DNA from: ZLKRG08 sp046091905
GTDB taxonomy: Bacteria > Actinomycetota > Actinomycetes > Nanopelagicales > Nanopelagicaceae
DNA length: 64,000 nucleotides
Direction of reading: 5' to 3'
Assembly: GCA_046091905.1 (NCBI GenBank)
Contig: JBJTCN010000025.1
Location: 1 to 64,000, forward strand
The notes beneath the pieces are model-generated. The model worked only from the letters and a program-made list of their open reading frames with translations. It was not told the DNA's origin and made no database searches. Position 1 is the stretch's first letter. Every line of letters begins with the position of its first letter. Positions 1 to 7,728 of the stretch are shown piece after piece. A program made the translations under genes and the position numbers.

Positions 1-1268
1 AACTGAACAAATCAAAGAGTTTCAAAGCGCGAATTATTTTAAATTTTCTCTTTGGAATTGCCTTCCAAATTATCACTCTTTATTGGGTTGGCACTTACGT
101 AGGAAGTTTTGCTTGGATCGCACTGGTCCTGATGCAAGCTACTTTTTTGATTCTTTTAAGTTTTACCAATAATGCAATCGCATTTGCAGCTGCCTGGGTC
201 GCATATGAATTTGTGCTTCGATCGTTTCCATTTGGCGGCTTTGGCTGGAGCCGAATTGGATATGCCCTTACTCAATCTCCTCTGAATTATCTATATCCAA
301 GAATCAGTATCGTAGGTGTGGCTTTCTTAGTGGTGTTATCGCTAGCGCTGCTTTTAGAGAAACGATTTAAGGCGCTAGTAATCTTGCTGCCAATCTACTT
401 AGTAATCGGACTAATCCCGGTCTCGGTTACAGATACTGGAAACCTCAAAGTTGGTTTAGTGCAAGGCGGCCAGAATTTAAAACTAGATAATACCTTCGAA
501 AATTCAGAAGGTGCGATTGGAAAGCACTTCTTGGCTACCAAGAAAATCAAAGCTGGTTCGGTTGATTTAGTAATTTGGCCAGAGAATGCAGTGATGCATG
601 ATCCGCTGGTTAGACAACCAACCAAGGAGAGTTTTAGCGCCGAAGTTATACGGATAAAAGCGCCCATTCTGGTCAATGCCAATTTAAGTGATGGGACAAA
701 TGGTTCAGTAATAATTGGAGATGGCTTAAATCAAAGCTACTCCAAGCGCTATCTAACGCCCTTTGGTGAATTTATCCCTCTGCGTTCTGTCGTTGAAAAG
801 ATTACAGATAAAGCTAATTTGGTCAGTGGTTATAAACCCGGTGAAAATCCATATCTATTCTCAAGCGGAACTAAGCGCTTTAGAACTTTGATTTGCTATG
901 AATTGCTGTCAGATAATCAGGCTCGAAAAGAGATGGCCGATACAGATTTCATGGTGGTGCAAACTAATAACGCAACTTACTATGGCACTTGGCAGTTGGA
1001 TCAAGAATTGGCGATTGCACAAGCGAGAAGCGCAGAGTCCTCACGCCAAAGCGCCTATGTATCTACAACTGGTGGCACTTCTTTAATAAATGAGAGAGGT
1101 CGAGTCATTTCAAGCATTCCGAAGTACTCTAATCAAGTTTTAATCGGAGAAATTCAAACTCGAAAAGGCGTCACGCCGGCTTCAAAATATGGTTCAGGTT
1201 TGGAAATTCTATTAATTGCGCTGTGGCTATTTTTTCTTGGTAAATCCAGCAGGGCACTTAGGCGTTAA
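1..1268 (+). CDS. lnt: Apolipoprotein N-acyltransferase Lnt, 5' end outside window
   Basis: Transfers the third acyl chain to the N-terminal cysteine of lipoproteins in the membrane. The frame is open from the window edge (first full codon at base 3), so the N-terminus lies outside; the ATG at 132 is internal. The visible part begins in membrane segments (YWVGTYVG, then a hydrophobic stretch near 300-420). A nitrilase-type CN-hydrolase domain follows with the expected triad: Glu in WPENAV (codon 582), Lys in YSKRYLTPFGE (codon 744) and Cys in ICYELL (codon 894). A last hydrophobic helix precedes the stop. Its tail overlaps the convergent small secreted protein gene by 42 bp. The family assignment is firm. 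Confidence 0.93.
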   Translation, partial: LNKSKSFKARIILNFLFGIAFQIITLYWVGTYVGSFAWIALVLMQATFLILLSFTNNAIAFAAAWVAYEFVLRSFPFGGFGWSRIGYALTQSPLNYLYPRISIVGVAFLVVLSLALLLEKRFKALVILLPIYLVIGLIPVSVTDTGNLKVGLVQGGQNLKLDNTFENSEGAIGKHFLATKKIKAGSVDLVIWPENAVMHDPLVRQPTKESFSAEVIRIKAPILVNANLSDGTNGSVIIGDGLNQSYSKRYLTPFGEFIPLRSVVEKITDKANLVSGYKPGENPYLFSSGTKRFRTLICYELLSDNQARKEMADTDFMVVQTNNATYYGTWQLDQELAIAQARSAESSRQSAYVSTTGGTSLINERGRVISSIPKYSNQVLIGEIQTRKGVTPASKYGSGLEILLIALWLFFLGKSSRALRR

Positions 1269-1679
1269 GCCTGTTATTTGCTTTGTGGTTTTTCCTTTAG
1301 CGCAGGTGATGGTTTTCAGCTTCTTTAACATCTGTTCCAATTGATAAATTGAATTGCCAAACTCTTCTACTTCTTCTTCGCATAAATCTTTGATTGGCTG
1401 CAAGTCTTGATTTGGGTTATTTAGTCCAGCAACAATTGCCGCATAATTGCTACCAAAATCTGCCAGTACTGCATTTACCTGTTTTAGCAGCGTTGGCTCA
1501 CTCTTCATCTTTACTTTAATTGCAAGTAGGGTCCGATGCTGCTCATCCAAAACCGTTACATACTTCTGTTGCAGAATTTTTACCGTCTCTTCTCGAGTAG
1601 GAACATCGGCGTTAACCGGTGCCATACTCAAAAACAATATCGGCGCTAGAAAAGCAATTAACCATTTCCAACTCTTCAC
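1227..1679 (-). CDS. Small secreted protein with Cys-Lys-rich C-terminal motif
   Basis: About 150 residues with an N-terminal signal peptide (MKSWKWLIAFLAPILFLSMA, cleavage probably after PVNA) and a mostly helical, charged middle. The C-terminus has two cysteines in the pattern TCAKGK..K.ITG..PKCPAGF, ending in lysines. I do not recognise a named family; similar 'C-K-G-K ... P-x-C-P-x-G' tails occur, from memory, in secreted actinobacterial proteins of unknown function. I chose the GTG at 1679 over the TTG at 1685 because a TATTTT -10 box (1686-1691) then sits exactly 6 nt upstream, the leaderless pattern of this window. Convergent with lnt, overlapping its 3' end. Confidence 0.7.
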   Translation of the reverse strand: MKSWKWLIAFLAPILFLSMAPVNADVPTREETVKILQQKYVTVLDEQHRTLLAIKVKMKSEPTLLKQVNAVLADFGSNYAAIVAGLNNPNQDLQPIKDLCEEEVEEFGNSIYQLEQMLKKLKTITCAKGKTTKQITGLTPKCPAGFTKKK

Positions 1680-1685
1680 ATTCAA

Positions 1686-1691
1686 AAAATA
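1686..1691 (-). promoter_or_regulatory. -10 box of a leaderless start (gene starting at 1679)
   Basis: TATTTT on the minus strand, 6 nt upstream of the GTG at 1679, with no Shine-Dalgarno sequence. It fits the TAnnnT consensus seen before many genes here and decides the start codon. Confidence 0.5.
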
Positions 1692-1740
1692 CTATGTTGC
1701 AGCGCTTGAATTGCCATTTTTAAAAGGGCTAACTCTTAAG

Positions 1741-1746
1741 TAGAAT
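1741..1746 (+). promoter_or_regulatory. -10 box of leaderless trhO
   Basis: TAGAAT, 7 nt upstream of the trhO ATG at 1754 with no Shine-Dalgarno sequence. Transcription would start at or next to the A of the start codon. Confidence 0.55.
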
Positions 1747-1753
1747 TACGGAC

Positions 1754-2662
1754 ATGGAACTTCAAAAGGTCATCTTGTACTACGGCTTTGCGCCGGTAGC
1801 TGATTCTGAAGCGGTTCGGCTCTGGCAGCGTCACCTATGTGAATCTCTGGGAATCAAGGGTCGCATCTTGATCTCAAAGCATGGCATCAACGGAACTCTT
1901 GGTGGCGAGATGAGCGCGCTGAAGAAATATGTGCGCCAGACAAAAGAATATCCAGGTTTTAAAAAGATTGATTTCAAATGGTCCGACGGCACCGGAAATG
2001 ATTTTCCACGACTTCGAGTTCGTGTTCGCGATGAATTGGTTGCATTTGGTGCGCCAGAAGAGATTAAAGTTGATGAAAATGGCGTGGTCAATGGTGGCAA
2101 ACATCTAAAGCCATATGAAGTAGATAAGTTGGTCGCAGAACGCGGTAATGATGTGGTTTTCTTTGATGGCCGAAATGCATTTGAAGCCAAAATTGGTAAA
2201 TTTAAAGATGCGGTGGTTCCAGATGTGGTTACCTCTAGAGATTTCATAAAGGAAATCGAGAGCGGCAAATATGACGATTTGAAAGATAAGCCAGTCGTTA
2301 CCTACTGCACTGGCGGGATTCGCTGCGAAATTCTCTCTGCGGTCATGGTTAACCGTGGCTTTAAAGAGGTTTACCAAATTGATGGTGGCATTGTTCGCTA
2401 TGGAAATAAATTTGCGGATGAATCACATTGGGAAGGATCGCTGTACACATTCGATGATCGCATGACCATTGATTTCAGTGATAAAACCAAGGTGATAGGT
2501 AAATGTGATACCTGCCAGGCACCAACTAAAAATTTCTATAACTGCGCTAATGTTCAATGTCATGAGCTTTTTTTGCTCTGCGATACCTGCAAGGCGGTAG
2601 ATAGTAATCGCACTTGCATACATGATGTCAGCCGTAGCCATAAAGAAGAGCTAATTGGCTAA
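1754..2662 (+). CDS. trhO: Oxygen-dependent tRNA uridine(34) hydroxylase TrhO (rhodanese family)
   Basis: 302 residues, matching the TrhO/YceA family, which hydroxylates wobble U34 of tRNAs toward 5-hydroxyuridine derivatives. An N-terminal acylphosphatase-like domain (SKHGINGTLGG near residue 41) is followed by a rhodanese domain with active-site loop CTGGIRCE (Cys185 and Cys191). The C-terminus carries a cysteine cluster (GKCDTCQ, NCANVQCHELFLLCDTC) typical of the family's likely zinc-binding tail. No Shine-Dalgarno; leaderless start from the TAGAAT box. Its stop codon overlaps the ATG of the next gene (TAATG), suggesting translational coupling. Assignment is firm. Confidence 0.92.
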   Translation: MELQKVILYYGFAPVADSEAVRLWQRHLCESLGIKGRILISKHGINGTLGGEMSALKKYVRQTKEYPGFKKIDFKWSDGTGNDFPRLRVRVRDELVAFGAPEEIKVDENGVVNGGKHLKPYEVDKLVAERGNDVVFFDGRNAFEAKIGKFKDAVVPDVVTSRDFIKEIESGKYDDLKDKPVVTYCTGGIRCEILSAVMVNRGFKEVYQIDGGIVRYGNKFADESHWEGSLYTFDDRMTIDFSDKTKVIGKCDTCQAPTKNFYNCANVQCHELFLLCDTCKAVDSNRTCIHDVSRSHKEELIG

Positions 2663-3321
2663 TGAGTACTCCGTGGAAGATTGGTCCTGAACCTGACCAA
2701 GTAATTTCCTACGGAGAATCTATTGATCAAATCATTGATCTTTATGATGGCGACGGTCCGCTAGTTACATTGATTCATGGTGGTTACTGGCGACCAGTGC
2801 ATAATCGTGAACATATGCGCGCTTTGGCGGGGAAATTGGTAGCGCATGGATTTAAAGTGGCAAACATTGAATATCGTCGAGAACCAGGAAATCCAGGAAA
2901 ATTATTTGATGATGTCAATAGAGCTCTAGAAAAACTACCGGAATCAATTGCCTTAGTTGGGTTTTCAGTTGGCGGTCAGATCGCACTAGTTTCTAAGAGT
3001 GCGGCGCATAAATTAATTTTGCTAGCTCCGATCACAGACTTGCATAGGACCAAGGAAGAGAATCTTGGTGAAGGCGCAGTTGAAATTTTCTTCGGCGAAA
3101 CCGATCTCTCCCCTTTTGACCCGATGTTAAAAGACTTTGATCAGCATCTTTTTATCATTCATGGAGATGCCGATGATCGAGTTCCTTTGAATCAATCAAG
3201 AGATTTTGCGAAAATCAAAGGTGCTGCGCTAATGGAAATCTCTGGCGCTGACCACTTTGCGATGGTGAATCCAGATGGATTGGCATTTGATTTGATACTG
3301 CAAGCTCTTCTATCAAAGTGA
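2662..3321 (+). CDS. Alpha/beta hydrolase, kynurenine formamidase/esterase-like
   Basis: 219 residues with the alpha/beta-hydrolase fold. The oxyanion motif HGGYW (around residue 39) is characteristic of the kynurenine formamidase/esterase branch. The nucleophile elbow is GFSVGG (Ser102), with probable acid Asp in HGDADDR (about 171) and His in GADHF (198), so the triad looks complete. The start overlaps the trhO stop by one base, so the two genes are probably co-expressed. No other tryptophan-catabolism gene is nearby, so the substrate is unknown; a general carboxylesterase or formamidase role is possible. No signal peptide, so cytoplasmic. Confidence 0.8.
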   Translation: MSTPWKIGPEPDQVISYGESIDQIIDLYDGDGPLVTLIHGGYWRPVHNREHMRALAGKLVAHGFKVANIEYRREPGNPGKLFDDVNRALEKLPESIALVGFSVGGQIALVSKSAAHKLILLAPITDLHRTKEENLGEGAVEIFFGETDLSPFDPMLKDFDQHLFIIHGDADDRVPLNQSRDFAKIKGAALMEISGADHFAMVNPDGLAFDLILQALLSK

Positions 3322-3551
3322 TACCTATTTACCCTTAAGTTGCAATGGCACATTGCGGATAAGTGACGGTGCCGCTATATGCAGCTTTGTGGGTTTACAC
3401 TTAACTCTCGACTGTTACTTTAGATTACTTTGAGATTTTCGCGACTAACGAGCGCTACCCCGCGCGTAACTTAATCCCTCGCTCAATTCAAGAGATAGGT
3501 TTTGGGCATATTCCCCACCCTCGAGAGATTAAAAAAGGACACTTTCTTTAA
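3322..3551 (+). other. 230-bp intergenic region before the 5'-nucleotidase gene
   Basis: One of the longest gene-free stretches in the window. It holds a small perfect inverted repeat (GCAATG, 3-nt loop, CATTGC at 3342-3356) shortly after the hydrolase stop, and a Shine-Dalgarno-like AAGGA about 11 nt before the ATG at 3552. I see no tRNA, no recognisable riboswitch and no convincing small ORF. It probably carries the promoter of the secreted nucleotidase and a 5' leader, unlike the leaderless genes around it. Confidence 0.4.
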
Positions 3552-5501
3552 ATGAAAAAGAAAATTTCATTAGTAGGTGCATTAGCTCTATTTGCAAGCG
3601 CGCTTGCATTAGCACCAGCAGCCACATCTGCAGAGCAATACAAGGTCCCCGCATCACCTAAGAATGTGACTGCATTCGTTTCATCTGCAGGCATCATGGT
3701 CAAGTGGGTTGCGCCAACAAATGTGCAACCAGATATCACAACTTATGTGGTCTCAGGCGGCCAAGGTTCATGCCCTATTTATGTTTCGCCAACTAAGGCT
3801 CATATGCAGGCTATTCTGCCGGTAATTGCTGGACAGACATCAGTGACCCCAACGGTAGTTGCAGTAAATGCATATGGAATTAGTGCACCTGCCACCGCTA
3901 AGACCATTACTGGTGCCACTTTAGATCGAGCAACTAAGCGCAGTGATCTACGCGTAATTCAATTAGATCAGCTCAGCGATTTCCATGGTGCCATCGAAGG
4001 TACTTCGACAAATGCGGGTGCGGCAATTTTGACCACTGCATTTGCAAATGATCGCAAGGCAGTTCCAGCAACGTTTACGCTTTCATCAGGCGATAACTTT
4101 GGTGCATCTCCTGCAATCTCATCAGAGTTCGAAGAGATTCCAACTGTCGAAGCGATGAACTTGATGAAGTTTGATGCATCTACCTTCGGTAATCACGAAC
4201 ATGATCGCGAAATGGCACATATCGTTAAGATGATCAATTTATCAACAAATAAATGGGTAGTTTCAAATTACTCATCATTAACTCCACTAAATACTGGTGC
4301 CAACAAAGTTGCGGATTATGTACTACTAAGCCGTGGCGGAGTCACAATTGGCGTCGTCGGTGTAAATACACCAGAAACTGTAGACACTGTTTATCCTGGA
4401 AATCTTTCAGGAATCACGATCTCTCCAGATCCAAAGAATGTAAATGCTGCGATTCAAAAAGCTAAAGATGCTGGCGCAGAGATTGTGGTGGTTCTAAATC
4501 ACCAGGGATGGTCTGAAAATAAGGGCGGCCTGGCAACAGGTCCACTTGTAACCAGTGCGCAATCCTTCAAGGGTGCAACCGTTGTCTTTGGTGGTCACAG
4601 CCACTTGCAGTACAACACAATTACGGAAAACACTCGTTGGAATAAGGCGCTAACTGTGGCTCAGGTTGCAAACTCTGGCGTTGCTTACAACCAGGTGTCA
4701 ATCTGCTTGGGTCAAGGAAAAGTAATTGGCTCATATGTAAATGTAGTAACCGCAGCAGCGCTTGCTAAGACCACTCCAGATGCAACTGCCGCAGCGCTAG
4801 TTAAGAAGTACAAGGATCAGATGAGTGCAAAACTTGATGTGAAGATTGGCCAAGTTTCTGGCATCTTCCCTCGCGGTGGTACACCAGCAGTTGAGCGTTC
4901 AGGTGAAACTGAAATGGGTAACTACATGGCAGATCTAGTACGTGCAGCTACCAAAACTCAATTAACTATTCTCAATGGTGGCGGTATTCGCGATACCTTC
5001 CCTGCAAAGACTTATGCACCAGCTGATAAGACCTTGGTTCGTCCAGGCACCGGTATCACGGGCCCATACGATGTAACGCTTGGTGATGCGCTAACCGTAT
5101 TCCCATTCGGTAACTATGTGGCCACAACCAAGATGACCGGATCAGATGTTTGGAAGGCTATTGAAAATGGTGTTTCTCAATATCCAACCGCTGGTCGTTT
5201 CCCTCAGATCTCTGGATTCAAGTTTGCATTTGATCCAACCAAGACTGTAGGTAGCCGCGTAACTTCAATCAAGACATTAGATGGAAAAGATATTCCAAAC
5301 GATGGATCAGTTGAATTTACAGTTGCGACTGTTGATTACATGGTCTCTGGTGGAGATGGATATGTAGATGTATTCCACCCACAATCTGCAAAGATCGGCG
5401 GCTTGCTCGTTGATGTATTAGTTGCAGGTCTAAGAGCAGATATGGCGGCTGGCAAGGTAACGCAATTACCTAAGCTAGAAGGTCGTATCAGCAAGCCTTA
5501 A
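3552..5501 (+). CDS. Secreted 5'-nucleotidase / metallophosphoesterase with N-terminal fibronectin-type domain
   Basis: 649 residues. A signal peptide (hydrophobic 7-22, ending ATSA) is followed by a fibronectin-III-like domain (about 30-120, VPASPKNVTAF ... VKWVAP). A calcineurin-like phosphoesterase domain comes next, with metal motifs LSDFHG, SSGDNF, GNHEHD and GGHSHL (about 135-360). The 5'-nucleotidase C-terminal substrate domain has NGGGIRD, followed by FPFGN and GGDGY. This is the architecture of periplasmic or extracellular UshA-like enzymes that release phosphate and nucleosides from nucleotides; there is no C-terminal anchor, so it may be released. A Shine-Dalgarno-like AAGGA precedes the ATG. 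A strong bidirectional terminator follows. Confidence 0.88.
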   Translation: MKKKISLVGALALFASALALAPAATSAEQYKVPASPKNVTAFVSSAGIMVKWVAPTNVQPDITTYVVSGGQGSCPIYVSPTKAHMQAILPVIAGQTSVTPTVVAVNAYGISAPATAKTITGATLDRATKRSDLRVIQLDQLSDFHGAIEGTSTNAGAAILTTAFANDRKAVPATFTLSSGDNFGASPAISSEFEEIPTVEAMNLMKFDASTFGNHEHDREMAHIVKMINLSTNKWVVSNYSSLTPLNTGANKVADYVLLSRGGVTIGVVGVNTPETVDTVYPGNLSGITISPDPKNVNAAIQKAKDAGAEIVVVLNHQGWSENKGGLATGPLVTSAQSFKGATVVFGGHSHLQYNTITENTRWNKALTVAQVANSGVAYNQVSICLGQGKVIGSYVNVVTAAALAKTTPDATAAALVKKYKDQMSAKLDVKIGQVSGIFPRGGTPAVERSGETEMGNYMADLVRAATKTQLTILNGGGIRDTFPAKTYAPADKTLVRPGTGITGPYDVTLGDALTVFPFGNYVATTKMTGSDVWKAIENGVSQYPTAGRFPQISGFKFAFDPTKTVGSRVTSIKTLDGKDIPNDGSVEFTVATVDYMVSGGDGYVDVFHPQSAKIGGLLVDVLVAGLRADMAAGKVTQLPKLEGRISKP

Positions 5502-5509
5502 TAAATAAT

Positions 5510-5543
5510 AAAAAGCCCCGGGGATTAATCCTCGGGGCTTTTT
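5510..5543. terminator. Bidirectional rho-independent terminator
   Basis: A perfect 11-bp stem, AAAAAGCCCCG (5510-5520) with CGGGGCTTTTT (5533-5543). It is prolonged by a G-U pair and a GGA/TCC inner stem around a TTAA loop. The A-run and T-run on the two sides let it terminate both the nucleotidase gene (+) and the convergent argG (-). Confidence 0.93.
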
Positions 5544-5551
5544 ATTTTGAA

Positions 5552-6883
5552 TTACTTATTTTCGATTTCATTTACCAATTTAAATTGGCCATCACCAAGT
5601 TGACCTTGGGTTGCATATAAATCTAACTTCGCTCTGGTATCGGCAATATCAAGATTGCGCATTGTTAGCTGACCAATACGATCTACCGGGCCAAAAGCGG
5701 CATCTTCAGTGCGCTCCATTGATAACTTCTCAGGGTGATAACTAAAAGCTGGACCTTCTGTATTGATGATTGAATAATCATCGCCGCGTCGTAAACGCAG
5801 CGTAACTTTGCCAGTAACTGCAGATGCTACCCATCTGGTTAGTGATTCGCGCAGCATTAATGATTGCGGATCAAACCAACGACCCTCATAAAGTAGACGT
5901 CCTAAACGACGGCCTTCAGCATGATAGTTAGCAATGGTGTCTTCATTATGAATTGCAGTAATTAAACGCTCATAAGCAATAAATAGCAGCGCCATACCTG
6001 GAGCTTCGTAAATTCCACGACTCTTGGCTTCGATGATTCGATTTTCAATTAAATCTGACATACCTAAACCGTGACGCCCGCCGATGGTATTTGCTTCCTT
6101 CATGAGCGCTACAACGTCATCAAAGCGCTTACCATTAATTGCAACAGGGCGTCCTTGAGAATACTCAATAGTTACATCTCCGGTATCAATTTTTACAGTT
6201 GCATCCCAGAACTTCACGCCCATGATTGGATTAACAATCTCTAAACTGGAATTTAGAAATTCCAATGATTTGGCTTCATGAGTTGCGCCTAGAATATTGG
6301 CATCGGTTGAATAAGCTTTTTCAACGCTATCGCGATAAGGCAGATTGTGCTTAACCAAATATTCAGACATCTCTTTGCGGCCACCCAGTTCGGTGACAAA
6401 CTGCTGATCAAGCCATGGCTTGTAAATTCTTAGCGCAGGATTAGCAAGCAATCCGTAACGATAGAAACGTTCGATGTCGTTACCTTTATAAGTCGATCCG
6501 TCTCCCCAGATAGAAACTTTATCTTCCAGCATTGCGCGCACTAGAAGTGTTCCGGTAACTGCGCGACCAATTGGAGTGGTGTTGAAATATTGTTTGCCGC
6601 CAGAGCGAATATGGAATGCACCGCATGCAATTGCAGCTAAACCTTCTTCGACCATAGCGCTCTTGCAATCAACAAGTCTTGAACCTTCAGCGCCATACTG
6701 CTTTGCGCGACCTGGTACCGAAGCGATATCTGGTTCGTCGTACTGACCTAGATCGGCGGTGTAAGTAAATGGAATCGCGCCATTGTTGCGCATCCATGCA
6801 ACCGCCACCGAGGTATCAAGCCCTCCACTAAAGGCGATACCGACACGTTCACCTACTGGAAGTGAGCCAAGTACTTTAGACAT
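5552..6883 (-). CDS. argG: Argininosuccinate synthase, E. coli-type (long form)
   Basis: 443 residues. Joins citrulline and aspartate using ATP in arginine synthesis. The ATP pyrophosphatase motif AFSGGLDTS is at residues 18-26. The sequence follows the long E. coli ArgG almost throughout (TPIGRAVTGT, WGDGSTYKGNDIERFYRYG, STDANILGATHEAK, IGGRHGLGMSDLIENRIIE, LTMRNLDI). The form usual in high-GC actinobacteria is about 400 aa and diverges strongly, so this type is unexpected for the lineage. No other arg gene is adjacent. Start ATG 6883 is preceded by TAGACT (6891-6896) 7 nt upstream and no Shine-Dalgarno, so leaderless. Ends at the shared terminator. Confidence 0.95.
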   Translation of the reverse strand: MSKVLGSLPVGERVGIAFSGGLDTSVAVAWMRNNGAIPFTYTADLGQYDEPDIASVPGRAKQYGAEGSRLVDCKSAMVEEGLAAIACGAFHIRSGGKQYFNTTPIGRAVTGTLLVRAMLEDKVSIWGDGSTYKGNDIERFYRYGLLANPALRIYKPWLDQQFVTELGGRKEMSEYLVKHNLPYRDSVEKAYSTDANILGATHEAKSLEFLNSSLEIVNPIMGVKFWDATVKIDTGDVTIEYSQGRPVAINGKRFDDVVALMKEANTIGGRHGLGMSDLIENRIIEAKSRGIYEAPGMALLFIAYERLITAIHNEDTIANYHAEGRRLGRLLYEGRWFDPQSLMLRESLTRWVASAVTGKVTLRLRRGDDYSIINTEGPAFSYHPEKLSMERTEDAAFGPVDRIGQLTMRNLDIADTRAKLDLYATQGQLGDGQFKLVNEIENK

Positions 6884-6890
6884 GGTGCGC

Positions 6891-6903
6891 AGTCTAATAC
6901 CCT
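6891..6903. promoter_or_regulatory. Abutting divergent -10 boxes, argG / membrane protein gene
   Basis: The 26-bp gap holds TAGACT on the minus strand (6891-6896), 7 nt before the argG start, and TACCCT on the plus strand (6898-6903), 6 nt before the ATG at 6910. Both genes would be leaderless and their promoters cannot be occupied at once. Confidence 0.5.
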
Positions 6904-6909
6904 TTAACC

Positions 6910-7266
6910 ATGCTCACTAAATTTAATCGAAAGCTAGCAGTTCTGGTGACTTCTGGTGTTGGCACCATGGCATGCGCATATCTATTTGCAGGTATTGCAC
7001 TTATCTCTCTACCAAAGGCAATTGCATCCCATGATGTCATCGTCATCGTCTCTTGGGTTGCGCAGACTTTTTTGCAGTTAGTGCTCCTCTCAATAATTAT
7101 GGTCGGCCAGCAAATTTCATCCGAAAAAGTTGACAAGCAAATCTCGGAAACTCATGCTGCAGCATTGGCAGAGTTCGAACTAGCTAAATTAGAGGTTGCG
7201 GAGTTGAAAAAGATCTCAGCGGAAGTACACCAACTACTTAGAGATATCGAAAAACGAATTAATTAA
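6910..7266 (+). CDS. Small conserved-type membrane protein with coiled-coil tail
   Basis: 118 residues. Two transmembrane helices (about 9-33 and 43-66), with TFLQLVLLSIIMVGQQ at the end of the second. A hydrophilic, heptad-like C-terminal helix (about 70-118, rich in E, K, A, L) probably forms a coiled coil in the cytoplasm. The core (GTMACAYLFAGIALISLP, then VAQTFLQLVLL) resembles, from memory, a family of small uncharacterised bacterial membrane proteins; function unknown. The leaderless-type box TACCCT lies 6 nt upstream of the ATG. Divergent from argG; its tail overlaps the convergent DinB gene by 4 bp. Confidence 0.72.
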   Translation: MLTKFNRKLAVLVTSGVGTMACAYLFAGIALISLPKAIASHDVIVIVSWVAQTFLQLVLLSIIMVGQQISSEKVDKQISETHAAALAEFELAKLEVAELKKISAEVHQLLRDIEKRIN

Positions 7267-7712
7267 AAGTGCGCAGCAATCTCTTTTAATTGCTGGGTAT
7301 GCGCCACAATGTGGCTATCTGCCTTTTCGAAAAGTTCACTTAAAGTAACTGGGCCAAGCTCTGGGTGATTGGAAATTTGATCCCAATCCGCATCAGTAGC
7401 GTTGGTCAACACTTCAAGAACTAGAGCGCGAATTCCTACTAAGGCGGCTAGCGAGGTCTTTACCTTTCGTTTCGCATAATTTACTCGCTCTGGATAAGCC
7501 TCTTCATCAAAAGGTTGAATGTTTGGTGAAACATCGCCAATCGCGTGCAAATATCTGGAAGCAAAATGCAATTCTCCGTCGGCCATATGGTGAACTACGT
7601 ATGCGGCAGACCAACCACCATCGACCATTGTGTATCGATGCGCCTCTGGGATAGTTGAAAGCACATCTTGAAAATCTTTACCGTGAGCTACGAATCGTTC
7701 TAGTCTGTCCAT
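7263..7712 (-). CDS. DinB/YfiT-like putative metalloenzyme
   Basis: 149 residues of the DinB-like four-helix-bundle fold, whose members bind a metal through three histidines and often act as thiol-dependent transferases (mycothiol or bacillithiol). Candidate histidines are in VVHHMADGELHF (about residues 43-53) and in SHIVAHTQQL near the C-terminus. A role with mycothiol is plausible because mshB is in this window, but the substrate is unknown. I start it at ATG 7712 rather than further upstream: the TAAACT box (7720-7725) is exactly 7 nt upstream, and a longer form would run into the divergent GH13 gene. Confidence 0.78.
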   Translation of the reverse strand: MDRLERFVAHGKDFQDVLSTIPEAHRYTMVDGGWSAAYVVHHMADGELHFASRYLHAIGDVSPNIQPFDEEAYPERVNYAKRKVKTSLAALVGIRALVLEVLTNATDADWDQISNHPELGPVTLSELFEKADSHIVAHTQQLKEIAAHF

Positions 7713-7716
7713 GAAG

Positions 7717-7725
7717 TAAAGTTTA
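7717..7725. promoter_or_regulatory. Overlapping divergent -10 boxes, dinB-like / GH13
   Basis: The palindrome-like TAAAGTTTA reads as TAAAGT on the plus strand (7717-7722, 6 nt before the GTG at 7729) and TAAACT on the minus strand (7720-7725, 7 nt before the ATG at 7712). Start codons are only 16 bp apart and the two -10 hexamers share three bases, so initiation must be mutually exclusive. Confidence 0.55.
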
Positions 7726-7728
7726 GCC

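Noticed and set aside
3322..3551. Riboswitch or small RNA before the 5'-nucleotidase gene
   Set aside because: No conserved core of ydaO, cobalamin, SAM or guanidine classes could be recognised; only a small inverted repeat is visible.
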